Shown: piece by piece, positions 24,609-32,769 of the stretch | Layout of the letters: each line of letters begins with the position of its first letter | How positions within the stretch are numbered: the first letter of the stretch is position 1 | Origin: Methylococcaceae bacterium UBA7658 | GTDB lineage: Bacteria > Pseudomonadota > Gammaproteobacteria > Methylococcales > Methylomonadaceae | Direction: 5' to 3' | DNA: 33,303 nt | Assembly: GCA_002483425.1 (NCBI GenBank) | Contig: DLHW01000043.1 | Coordinates: forward strand, 1-33,303 | Program-made: the position numbers and the translations under genes | The notes under the pieces: generated by a model | Databases searched by the model: none | Told to the model about the DNA's origin: nothing | Seen by the model: only the letters and a program-made list of their open reading frames with translations

Positions 24609-25421
24609 TTATTTGACGATACCCTTAATAGATTCTTTAAACTTCCGGATACCGCCCTTGATCGATTTTTTGGTGTCCTCATAAGGCATGAACACATTAC
24701 CTTTTAACCACTCGTCGGGGCGCGGCTTAAAGATGGTCGAATGGTGTTGTCCGTTCCAATGATCAGGGGCTTCTTTCGTGTAGTAGTACACGGCAAACGA
24801 CTTCCGGAAGACGTCCTTCGGACATTTGACCGGCGTTACCCCGTGATAACTGATTTCGCTGGTGGCAAACGCCGCAATCCGGTTAAAGACCGGCGCAAAA
24901 GAGCCGTAGCATTTTTTAACGTCCTTATCCCAAATATCGAAATAGCCGCCGTAGTCTTCTTTCCAGTCTTTGTTAAAATAAATCAACACGTTCATGCGAC
25001 GGTGCCATTGCCGGTCTTTTAAATAATTGAAGTCGACGTGAACATCTAAATGACCGCCTGAATTAGTTTCATGAATGCCGCCGCCGATTAATTCCGGATC
25101 GGCCAATATGTTGGGGATATCCATCAATTCCGACATTAGATCGAGAAACTCTTGCGAGGCCAGCAGATTGTTGAGTTTTTTGAAAGGCTCGGGAAAAACA
25201 GACGAATCGGTGATTTGAATTTTTTGCTTTTCGTTGACCTTATTGTATTCCTTGCCGATTTTTTGGGCTTCTTCGTAATGAGGGAAAGCCTTATACACTT
25301 CTTCCGCAAACGACTCCGTTAAAAAATTATCGAAACTGAAATGAGGGAAGGGTTGGGATTCTTTGATCTGTTTCTTCAATAGATCTTTGTCGAATGGATT
25401 AATCAAATCGAACATGGTCAT
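24609..25421 (-). CDS. 2-oxoglutarate/Fe(II)-dependent oxygenase
   Basis: A 270-residue cytoplasmic dioxygenase of the PF13640/prolyl 4-hydroxylase-like type, counted from the ATG at 25421; TTG at 25427 and ATG at 25415 are alternatives, and an AGGA box lies 11 bases from the chosen start. The iron ligands are H128-x-D130 in LDVHVDFNYL and H193 in ISYHGVTPV, with R206 in FRKSFAVYYY binding 2-oxoglutarate. NVLIYFNKDWKEDYGG (144-159) and FNRIAAF are conserved in this group. Such enzymes hydroxylate a substrate using O2 and 2-oxoglutarate. Between two sulfotransferase genes it may hydroxylate a sugar or a lipid carrier, but protein substrates are also known for the fold. The substrate is not established. 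Confidence 0.87.
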   Translation of the reverse strand: MTMFDLINPFDKDLLKKQIKESQPFPHFSFDNFLTESFAEEVYKAFPHYEEAQKIGKEYNKVNEKQKIQITDSSVFPEPFKKLNNLLASQEFLDLMSELMDIPNILADPELIGGGIHETNSGGHLDVHVDFNYLKDRQWHRRMNVLIYFNKDWKEDYGGYFDIWDKDVKKCYGSFAPVFNRIAAFATSEISYHGVTPVKCPKDVFRKSFAVYYYTKEAPDHWNGQHHSTIFKPRPDEWLKGNVFMPYEDTKKSIKGGIRKFKESIKGIVK

Positions 25422-25448
25422 AATCAATTTTATCCTTTAAAAATTAAG

Positions 25449-26348
25449 TTACAAATACCAGCCGGAGAGGTCGCGTCCCCAGTGGATTTCAAGCGCTTGC
25501 GTATCGCTCTTGAATTCATTCAGCAGTTTTGTCCGGATTTCGGGGCTTATGGGAGACAATTGCTCTTTTTTAGTTTTCATCAAAATTTGTGCAATCGAAG
25601 AGTTTAAAAAGGCAGCAACGAGCTGTTTCCGGATTTTTTTCCGTGTATCCTGATTTAATGTTAAATCAACGAGAGTTTTAATGCCCGGTAAATTTCTGAT
25701 TTTCCGGAGATAGTTAACGAAATTTTTCTGGACCGATTTTTCGCTGGCTTTGTTTGCGGTAATTTTATTTTGCGGCGCTAATGACCGTACTTCGCAGCCG
25801 AGAAACGCCTGAATCGCAGCGAGCGTTTCCGGGGTTTTATTGACCATGTCTTCGAAAGCCACCAATAAAATCTGCTCCTTCGGGAAATATTCCAAAAATT
25901 TATTGATCTGTAACATGTACTTACTGGCCGAAATAATTTCGTCTTCGGCATTGATGGCGGCTTCAAATGTAGCATACGGCTTTTTGTCGGAATACACTAA
26001 GTGACCGTAGTGAGAATACGCTCTATCGACGGGATGCCGGAGGATATAGATAACTTTCGTTTTACTGTTAAATTCGTGGATGCGTTTAGCCGCTTCCGGG
26101 TACGCAGGCCAGCGCGAGTAACAGGTTGAAGCTTCGCCTCTGATTTGACCGGGCGCGGCTTCTTTAAAAAGCGATAAATACCAGTCCGCGCCTTTTGCGA
26201 AAACGTCATTCCGGCTAAAGAATCCGGGTTCTTTCGGAGTGGTCATGAAAATACCGGGATGCAGCGAAAGATAGCTGTATAAGGTCGTGGTGCCCGATTT
26301 CATTGCACCGGCGATAATAAAATCCGGAGGTGTGTTGTGTTCTATCAT
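25449..26348 (-). CDS. PAPS-dependent sulfotransferase
   Basis: A 299-residue sulfotransferase. The phosphosulfate loop is FIIAGAMKSGTTTLYSYL (10-27) and the 3'-phosphate motif is YILRHPVDRAYSHYGH (101-116) with R104 and S112. TPKEPGFF (37-44) and GEASTCYSRWP (71-81) are also conserved. The ATG overlaps the flippase stop by 4 bp (ATGA at 26345-26348), indicating coupled translation. Residues beyond about 200 are lysine-rich and little conserved against the other four copies, so acceptor specificity probably differs. The acceptor sugar is unknown. Confidence 0.9.
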   Translation of the reverse strand: MIEHNTPPDFIIAGAMKSGTTTLYSYLSLHPGIFMTTPKEPGFFSRNDVFAKGADWYLSLFKEAAPGQIRGEASTCYSRWPAYPEAAKRIHEFNSKTKVIYILRHPVDRAYSHYGHLVYSDKKPYATFEAAINAEDEIISASKYMLQINKFLEYFPKEQILLVAFEDMVNKTPETLAAIQAFLGCEVRSLAPQNKITANKASEKSVQKNFVNYLRKIRNLPGIKTLVDLTLNQDTRKKIRKQLVAAFLNSSIAQILMKTKKEQLSPISPEIRTKLLNEFKSDTQALEIHWGRDLSGWYL

Positions 26349-27718
26349 TGTAAGAAATAAGGTAATAAAGCCTGTTGTTCCAGATAATCGTATAAACGGT
26401 TAAAGCCCAGCCCTAAAAAGAAGCCGGCCACGGCCATGGGGAGCATGAGAAATTCCCGGTAAATGTTCAATATATTATATTTGTACAACGCGATCAGAAT
26501 GATGACAATCTCTATCCCGATGTTGCAGGAGATTGCATAAAGCCCCCCAGCCAAGCCGTACATTTTCAATGCGACGGGAACCGTCGTCCAAAGCAACAGC
26601 GCCCGGGCAGAGACAATGACCGTCCTGACATAAGGATAGCCCATAACCGTTAATAAACGGCTTCCCAAGGTATAATTCGATCCGATCAGCGAGATCGTTA
26701 ATATCTGCAGCATCCAGCCGGCGTCCCGGTACCGGTCATCGTACAGAATTTTAATCAATAACGGCGCCGAGGCGTAGAGAAATCCGGCAACCAGCATGAC
26801 CAAGGTATCCTGAGCCATACGGATTTTGTAATACTTTTGCTTAAGCTGGCCTTTATTGTTGCGCCAAGTTTCGCTTAATAACGGAAAAAATACGCCGTCC
26901 GCGAGCTTGCCCAAAATAGTTGTAACCGAATCGGCAATAAAAAAGGCGATAGCGTAAACGCCTAATTTGTCGGGCGATAAATATTTTCCTAGGATGACTC
27001 TATCGCCATGTAAGGCGAAAAAAGTAATCATGGCGGAAGCGAATAGCCATTTGCCGAAATGCAAAAACTCCCACGCGATTGCGCCGTTTAAGTGGAATTT
27101 ATTGTTTTTACCTTGAATGACGAAGTGAGAAAACACACTGAGCAGGATCGTCGCCAGCAGATTGCCTAACACGAGTCCCCAGATGCTCCGTTCGCGGTAG
27201 GCCCAGGCGATCATGAATAAGATTCCGCACAATTGCGTTGCAAGCTCGAGCAGAGTCACCCGGTTTAATTGCAAATTTCTTTGCGCCAGCCAAATTTTAG
27301 TCGAACCAAAACCGGTAATAAAGGCGTTAAAGCCGGTGACTAACAAGATTGCCGGTAAGTCGGGATGACCGTAAACCGTGTTTTTCAGGCCGCCTATATG
27401 ACCGTCCCACCACTGTAATCCATAACCGATAAGGATAATCAAGCAGCATAAAAAGGCGCCTCTGATTACTTTGAGTGTCCATGCGGTATTCAAGTATTCG
27501 GGATCCTGACCGCGTTCGTGCCGGACTATGTTTTGCTTCAAACCGATATCGGTGCACAAATTCACGCCTATATTGATGGTCGTAACGATAGCCATCACGC
27601 CGAACATTTCAGGCACGAGTAAACGGGTTAAGACGAGGTTGCTGCCAAGGCGCATTAATTGAGATACAAAGTACCCCATTAGCACCCAGCTGCCTGCACT
27701 CATTATTTTTTTTCTCAT
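26345..27718 (-). CDS. Oligosaccharide flippase (Wzx/polysaccharide synthase family)
   Basis: A 457-residue, very hydrophobic protein with about 12 membrane helices, of the Wzx/PST flippase family (MATE-like fold). It should flip the undecaprenyl-diphosphate-linked repeat unit from cytoplasm to periplasm. Family-typical features are the N-terminal SAGSWVLMGYFVSQLMRLG stretch (about 7-25), LTRLLVPEMFGVMAIV (30-45), a charged central loop GQDPEY near 70-75 and the ALHGDRVILGKYL element (about 237-249). No motif fixes the substrate. It is the first gene of the minus-strand operon, opposite the divergent plus-strand ligase-like gene. The ATG at 27718 or the ATG five codons later are both possible starts. 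Confidence 0.88.
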   Translation of the reverse strand: MRKKIMSAGSWVLMGYFVSQLMRLGSNLVLTRLLVPEMFGVMAIVTTINIGVNLCTDIGLKQNIVRHERGQDPEYLNTAWTLKVIRGAFLCCLIILIGYGLQWWDGHIGGLKNTVYGHPDLPAILLVTGFNAFITGFGSTKIWLAQRNLQLNRVTLLELATQLCGILFMIAWAYRERSIWGLVLGNLLATILLSVFSHFVIQGKNNKFHLNGAIAWEFLHFGKWLFASAMITFFALHGDRVILGKYLSPDKLGVYAIAFFIADSVTTILGKLADGVFFPLLSETWRNNKGQLKQKYYKIRMAQDTLVMLVAGFLYASAPLLIKILYDDRYRDAGWMLQILTISLIGSNYTLGSRLLTVMGYPYVRTVIVSARALLLWTTVPVALKMYGLAGGLYAISCNIGIEIVIILIALYKYNILNIYREFLMLPMAVAGFFLGLGFNRLYDYLEQQALLPYFLQ

Positions 27719-28053
27719 GACTGGTGTTTCTGAAAATTAAGCTGATGTCAGCCGATGCAATTTACGGTGTTCCACCGGCGCTTAAAAAGCGGTCCGGGTT
27801 TGTGTTATGAAAGTTCAGGGTCTTTATAAAGCGTATTTTAACGAGTTTGCCCGGTTTTCTTTAATTTAAGCGTTTCATTAAGATTTTATTTGTATACTAG
27901 GCCGCAGTTAACGTCATTCGCGTCGTTAATAATGACCGGCGTTTAACCTTCGAGTGCAAATTATAATCATCCGTTAAATTTCTGTAATCCGTTAAAACAC
28001 TTATATGCGATTAGCAGACATGATAGAAACCTTGCTTTGTTAATGCCGCCGCA
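27719..28053. promoter_or_regulatory. Divergent promoter region of the polysaccharide operons
   Basis: 335 bp between the flippase and ligase-like genes, with no gene seen. It holds a TATACT hexamer at 27893-27898 (plus strand, no convincing -35), an inverted repeat GTCATT (27913-27918) / AATGAC (27931-27936), and two direct copies of ATCCGTTAAA at 27969-27978 and 27987-27996, spaced 18 bp apart. The last element could be a site for a regulator that binds on one or two faces of the helix. A seven-codon upstream ORF (28019-28042) ends just before the ligase gene. No clear sigma-54 site was recognised. Confidence 0.55.
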
Positions 28054-29565
28054 ATGTCCGAACTCCATAAAGCTTTTATCTATGTCATCTTTTTAAGCAC
28101 GGCGTCGTTCTGGATTGCGTCGCGCGCGTTGCCTCAGATATTGACCGTTTCCGAATTTAAGCGTTGGCGGAATCTTTGGTTAATAGTGGTTGCATCCGCG
28201 TTTCTTGCCCACAATATGTGGGTGTTTGTCGGCGCGTTTATTTTAATTACTTCTTTCATTATTCCAAGGGCGCCCAAAAATGCGGTTGTCTTTTATCTAT
28301 TACTGCTGTGTGCTTTGCCGTTATTAATGAAAGATATTCCGGCCATCGGAATCCGCTTTCTTTTTCAATTGACCTATCCGCGTTTATTAACGTTGACATT
28401 GCTGTTTCTGCCTTACTTCACAAGGCGTCCGCCCATACCGTTATTCGCTAATAAAACGGATAAGTGGATGATGATGTATCTCATTTTAATTTGTTTCGCC
28501 TCCTTTCGCGGCGATTCTTTTTCCAATGCTTTACGGACCATCTTTCTGTATTTTTTGGATATATTCTTACCTTATTTTATGTTGAGCCGTTATTTAGCGG
28601 ACCATAACCAACTGAATCGCGGACTGATCGCGTTTTTAATCGGCATTGCGCCGGCTGCGTGTGTTGCAATTTTCGAGACTTTAAAGCATTGGCATTTGTA
28701 CATTCCTTTAACCCGGGTGTTGACCGGAAAAGATCCATCGTTTACTTACGACGTCAGAGCAGGCGGATTAAGAGCTTCGTCGATCTTCAAGGGACCTATT
28801 ATTTTGGGTTACACCATGGTGATAGGAATCGGGATTTATCTGTATTTTAAGCCTTTACTGAGTAATCCCAAAGTGACCAAGCTCATCGGGCTGGCGTTAC
28901 TCGGGGGATTATTAGCGCCGATGGCGCGCGGACCTTGGATTGCCTGTTTAGCGGCCGTAGTCGCCTTTATTTGGACCGGCCCGAACCCTTTCCGACAATT
29001 AATCGCAATGGGGTTTATGGGTTTTCTCTCGTTGCCTATTTTAGCAATGACCGAAAAAGGCGCTAAACTACTGGAGCTTATTCCGTTTCTCGGCACCATT
29101 CGGACGGATACGATTGACTACCGGGAACGCCTGCTCGACGTCGGCATCAAGGTTTTTAAGAAACACCCTTGGTTCGGGTCGACTAACTTCCGGGAAGACC
29201 GGGATATGCAAGAATTGGTTCAAGGCCAAGGTATTATCGATTTAGTGAACAGTTATTTGCAAATCGGACTCAGTTACGGTGTGATCGGCGTTATTTTATT
29301 CCTGTGTATTTTCGGCGGGATGCTGGTGCGATGTTACTTCATTATTAAAAAATTGCCGCCGCAGGAAGCCGACTTAATTCGCTTAGGACGGGCGTCCATG
29401 GCCATACTTATTGGTATTATGCTAACCATTTTCACCACCAGTTCGATTGATTATGTCGATGTGTTGTATTGGACTTTCTCCGGCGTCATCGCCGCGTACT
29501 TATATGTGGCGGAAAAGACCATAAAAGAGTATAGATTTGCGAGCCAGGTTAGTAAGCCGGTTTGA
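28054..29565 (+). CDS. O-antigen ligase/polymerase-like (Wzy/WaaL) membrane protein
   Basis: A 503-residue polytopic membrane protein with about 11-12 helices. The distribution of helices and the large periplasmic loop (about 220-260 and 320-400), with conserved RAGGLRASSIFKGPIILGY near 232-250 and ARGPW (292-296), match the Wzy_C/WaaL family (PF04932). Such proteins polymerise flipped repeats or ligate them to a lipid or protein acceptor on the periplasmic side. Here it opens the short plus-strand unit opposite the Wzx flippase, so it probably is the polymerase of this polysaccharide. No strong ribosome site precedes the start. Confidence 0.85.
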   Translation: MSELHKAFIYVIFLSTASFWIASRALPQILTVSEFKRWRNLWLIVVASAFLAHNMWVFVGAFILITSFIIPRAPKNAVVFYLLLLCALPLLMKDIPAIGIRFLFQLTYPRLLTLTLLFLPYFTRRPPIPLFANKTDKWMMMYLILICFASFRGDSFSNALRTIFLYFLDIFLPYFMLSRYLADHNQLNRGLIAFLIGIAPAACVAIFETLKHWHLYIPLTRVLTGKDPSFTYDVRAGGLRASSIFKGPIILGYTMVIGIGIYLYFKPLLSNPKVTKLIGLALLGGLLAPMARGPWIACLAAVVAFIWTGPNPFRQLIAMGFMGFLSLPILAMTEKGAKLLELIPFLGTIRTDTIDYRERLLDVGIKVFKKHPWFGSTNFREDRDMQELVQGQGIIDLVNSYLQIGLSYGVIGVILFLCIFGGMLVRCYFIIKKLPPQEADLIRLGRASMAILIGIMLTIFTTSSIDYVDVLYWTFSGVIAAYLYVAEKTIKEYRFASQVSKPV

Positions 29566-29931
29566 GTGTATAAGGCATATCATAACGCCGAATAGCGGAC
29601 TTTCGATCCGGTTCGATAGGCTTTAAAGCCTTGATTGCCGGTTGTGTTTATCCGAGAAAAAACGGTTTTGTGAAGAGCCGCTTCGCTCCTTATTGAGGTG
29701 TAGGCATCGGGAAAGGTCGAATCATTAAAGGGCGGCGCCGGTAAACTTTAAAGGAAAAGGTTGAGCCGGTAGCTGATCTTCGTCTAGGCTCCAGTGTTCT
29801 ATTCGAGAATGAACTTTTACCGGTAAAACGATTCTTCCATCTCAGCAATACCAATGCCGTGCCGGTCTCGACCGTAGTGTTAAGTATTGTCGAAGCGGCT
29901 AACACTGTTTTCTTGAAATAGGCTTATAACC
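29566..29931 (+). promoter_or_regulatory. Palindrome-rich intergenic leader of the glycoside hydrolase
   Basis: 366 bp without a convincing gene. It contains a perfect 12-bp palindrome GGCTTTAAAGCC (29619-29630), a perfect 14-bp palindrome TTTTACCGGTAAAA (29815-29828) and a 7-bp inverted repeat AGTGTTA (29876-29882) / TAACACT (29900-29906) 25 bases before the hydrolase start. These could be operators or leader hairpins. The plus frame is open for about 55 codons before a stop at 29925, but shows no recognisable product. Confidence 0.5.
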
Positions 29932-32568
29932 ATGCGCTACAACCGAATCAATACCGTTGTTTTATTATGGCTACTGGCTAGTCCCCTTTGTTACGGCTTC
30001 GACACTGTTAACTTAGAACGGAAGTCCGGTTTGTTTTCAGTCATCGATAAGACGGTGCCAATTGTAACTTCGAAATATATCGGCTGGGGTGAAAATTGGG
30101 CTTGGGCCGGCGCTAAAATCAAGCCGCTGACTCCGTCCGGTCAGAGCGAGGAACCGGGGCTATCGCACACTGCTAAAATTGCCAAACTCGATATTGACTT
30201 TACTAGCGTCAGCAAACGCGACCGCAATAAAATCGAATGGGTATACGATTGGCGGAAAAAAACCGGCATACCGAGCGCCGAAGGGTTCGGCATAGAATTT
30301 AATTTGAAGCTCGATTCGGCCAGTTTTGATACGGTTGCGCAAGCGCCAGAATTATTGCCGGGCAATCAAGGCTGGCGCTGGCAAACACCCGATGGTCAAA
30401 CCATAGAAGTTAAATTTACGCCGGCGCTGGCAAAGATTTATTTCGAACGTAAAAAAACACACAAAATTCGGGCCTTATTCTTCACCGCGATCGAGCCGGG
30501 AAACGAAAAGACTGCCATGATTGTTACGACAACAGGCAATAGCGCCGTTCATGGCGAGGCGGAATCCAATGCTAAATCCGTTAGTTACGGCAAAACGGAA
30601 TTAAACCGCTGGCATAACGATATCTTGTCCGATGCGGTGTCTCCCCTCGATTTATCGTTTTTAAATGCTAACGATAAACCGGCCGGACGGCACGGCTATG
30701 TTAAAGCCAAGGGCGATCAGTTGGCGTTTGAAGACGGTGCGCCAGCGCGTTTTTGGGGCGCTAACGTAATGGCCTTCGCGTTGTTCAACACCCCAGAAGC
30801 GGAGGTCAAAGTCCATGCCCGCCGGATAGCTCAATTGGGATTTAATCTGATTAGAATCCATCATCACGATTCCGCTTGGGTCAAACCGAATATTTTCGGA
30901 GACGATGCTGATAATACGCAAAAGCTTTCGCCGGAATCGCTAAAAAAGCTCGATTGGTGGATTAAATGTCTGAAGGACGAGGGCGTTTATGTCTGGATGG
31001 ATTTGCATGTCGGGCGGGCGTTTACCGGAAATGACGGCATCGACCATTTCGACGAGTTAAGCAACGTTAAAGGTAAAAAAAATAAAAAGAAACAAGCAAC
31101 TGATACGCCGCAAGTGAAGGGCTTCAATTATTTCAACGAAAGCATTCAGAAACAAATGCAAAGTTTTAATAAAGCTTATTTGACGCATGTCAATAGTTTT
31201 ACCGGCTTGGATTACAAAAGCGATCCTGCGGTCATTGCATTTTTATTAACGAATGAAAATGATTTAACCCAGCATTTCGGCAATCTGTTTAAACCGAACA
31301 AAGGTTTAACGGAACATAACGCACTGTTTTCAAAAGATATGAAACGCTTTTTTGAAAGCAATGGCTTGAACAGCAAAAAAGGTGGTAAAGCTTGGGATAT
31401 GGGCGAACCTAAGCTGTTTTTAGCCGATGCGGAACATCGTTTCAATCAGCGTATGATCGAGCATTTACAGGGTGTGGGGGTTAAATCCATGATCGCGACC
31501 ACCAACAGTTGGGGAAAGATGGGGTTGTTCGGTTTGCCGTCATTAACAGACGGCGATCTGATCGATGTGCATTCGTACGGTAAGGCCGAAGAGTTCAATT
31601 ATAATCCACGCTTTAATCCGGGATTTTTAACTTGGATTGGCGCCGCTCAAGTGACCGGCAAGCCGCTTTCAGTGACGGAATGGAATATCGAACCGTTTCC
31701 CGCGGAAGACCGGTTTACCGCCCCGCTTTATACCGCGAGTATCGCGGACTTGCAAGGTTGGGACGCCCTAATGTTTTACGGTTACAGTCAGGCTAAGCTG
31801 GGCGGCAAAGCCAAAGGCAGCAATTATTCGTCCTATAACGACCCGGCTATTATGGGTATGATGCCTGCGGCGGCGTTGTTATACCGGCAACAGCAAGTAT
31901 CTCCTGCCCAAAACAATTACGAACTTAAATTAAACCGGGAAGATTTTTTCTTTAAAAAACAAGACCCGGTGACATCTAAGAGTATCAGAACGTTACTGGA
32001 AACCAGCCGGTTTACGGTGACCGTGCCGGAAGCCAAAGAACTGCCTTGGTTGAAATCGAGTTCCGGCTCCAGTCATGCTACCGTCGTTACCGAAGCCGAT
32101 AAGGATTTTATTCCCGAAGGCCAAACTTTCGTGCAATCGGATACCGGAGAGTTAAAACGCGATTGGCAGCAAGGTATCCATACTATCAACGCCGCCCAGT
32201 CTCAAGTTGCAGCCGGCTGGATCGGGGGGCAAACAATTAAATTGAAAGATGTAGAATTCGATATAAAAACTCCCAAAGCGGTCGCCGCCGTTCAAAGCGT
32301 AGACGGAAAAGCGCTTAACCGTTCGAAAAATATCTTTATCACGATTATGGCGCGCGCCCAACCCGGCGATAAGAATAATTTGCCGTTCTCGTCCGAACCG
32401 GTCAGCGGGGAACTGATTATCAAGGCGCCGGAGGGTCTTAAGCTGTTCTCGGTGAATAGCAAAGGAGAGAAAAAACCGGCGGATAATGGTCAATATTCGG
32501 ACAATGCATACCGCATTCACCTTGACGAAAAAAACGATACGCATTGGTTTTTGCTATCGGATTCCTGA
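29932..32568 (+). CDS. Secreted clan-A glycoside hydrolase (cellulase-like)
   Basis: An 878-residue exported protein: signal peptide with R2, hydrophobic 8-19 and cleavage near CYG-F (20-23). Residues about 24-235 form a beta-rich accessory domain. From about 255 comes a (beta/alpha)8 glycosidase of the GH5/GH-A type: FWGANVM (274-280), LIRIHHHD (306-313), VWMDLHV (354-360), acid/base E442 in TNEN, D545/H547 in IDVHSYG and nucleophile E583 in VTEWN. A beta domain closes the protein. It should cleave a beta-linked polysaccharide in the periplasm or outside. Next to polymerase and flippase genes, trimming or release of the encoded exopolysaccharide is the likely job; the exact bond is unknown. 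The K-rich loop near 378-390 and the length are unusual for GH5 alone. Confidence 0.85.
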   Translation: MRYNRINTVVLLWLLASPLCYGFDTVNLERKSGLFSVIDKTVPIVTSKYIGWGENWAWAGAKIKPLTPSGQSEEPGLSHTAKIAKLDIDFTSVSKRDRNKIEWVYDWRKKTGIPSAEGFGIEFNLKLDSASFDTVAQAPELLPGNQGWRWQTPDGQTIEVKFTPALAKIYFERKKTHKIRALFFTAIEPGNEKTAMIVTTTGNSAVHGEAESNAKSVSYGKTELNRWHNDILSDAVSPLDLSFLNANDKPAGRHGYVKAKGDQLAFEDGAPARFWGANVMAFALFNTPEAEVKVHARRIAQLGFNLIRIHHHDSAWVKPNIFGDDADNTQKLSPESLKKLDWWIKCLKDEGVYVWMDLHVGRAFTGNDGIDHFDELSNVKGKKNKKKQATDTPQVKGFNYFNESIQKQMQSFNKAYLTHVNSFTGLDYKSDPAVIAFLLTNENDLTQHFGNLFKPNKGLTEHNALFSKDMKRFFESNGLNSKKGGKAWDMGEPKLFLADAEHRFNQRMIEHLQGVGVKSMIATTNSWGKMGLFGLPSLTDGDLIDVHSYGKAEEFNYNPRFNPGFLTWIGAAQVTGKPLSVTEWNIEPFPAEDRFTAPLYTASIADLQGWDALMFYGYSQAKLGGKAKGSNYSSYNDPAIMGMMPAAALLYRQQQVSPAQNNYELKLNREDFFFKKQDPVTSKSIRTLLETSRFTVTVPEAKELPWLKSSSGSSHATVVTEADKDFIPEGQTFVQSDTGELKRDWQQGIHTINAAQSQVAAGWIGGQTIKLKDVEFDIKTPKAVAAVQSVDGKALNRSKNIFITIMARAQPGDKNNLPFSSEPVSGELIIKAPEGLKLFSVNSKGEKKPADNGQYSDNAYRIHLDEKNDTHWFLLSDS

Positions 32569-32628
32569 CTGGACGGCAAAATTATCGCCGAAACCTTCAG
32601 ATAAATTGTTAAACGAATGTCCGGGTTG

Positions 32629-32642
32629 TTGATTTAAATCAA
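32629..32642 (+). promoter_or_regulatory. Fnr/Anr-type binding site
   Basis: TTGATTTAAATCAA is a full match to the Fnr consensus (TTGAT-N4-ATCAA) and a perfect palindrome. Its centre is 40-41 bp upstream of the start site predicted from the TATAGT -10 element at 32664-32669, the class II activator position at which Fnr replaces a -35 box. It points to oxygen-limited induction of the downstream small gene. Confidence 0.75.
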
Positions 32643-32663
32643 TACGATTCGAAAGAAACGAAC

Positions 32664-32669
32664 TATAGT
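32664..32669 (+). promoter_or_regulatory. -10 element of the Fnr-type promoter
   Basis: TATAGT lies 22 bases after the Fnr box and predicts a transcript start near 32676, giving a leader of about 94 bases for the small secreted protein. No good -35 hexamer is seen at the expected place, as is usual for class II Fnr promoters. An A/G-rich AAGGGCAGG ribosome site precedes the start at 32770. Confidence 0.6.
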
Positions 32670-32769
32670 GTCGCCTTACACGATTGCGATCCGGGAATAG
32701 ATTGCGTCCCGATTCGTTTGACGGTACAAAAAATAATTAATAACAATCGGTTTTTATAAGGGCAGGCAT

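Noticed and set aside
29690..29905. 71-codon minus-strand frame in the spacer before the glycoside hydrolase
   Set aside because: Low-complexity, arginine/serine-rich product without a ribosome site or recognised similarity; treated as non-coding spacer.
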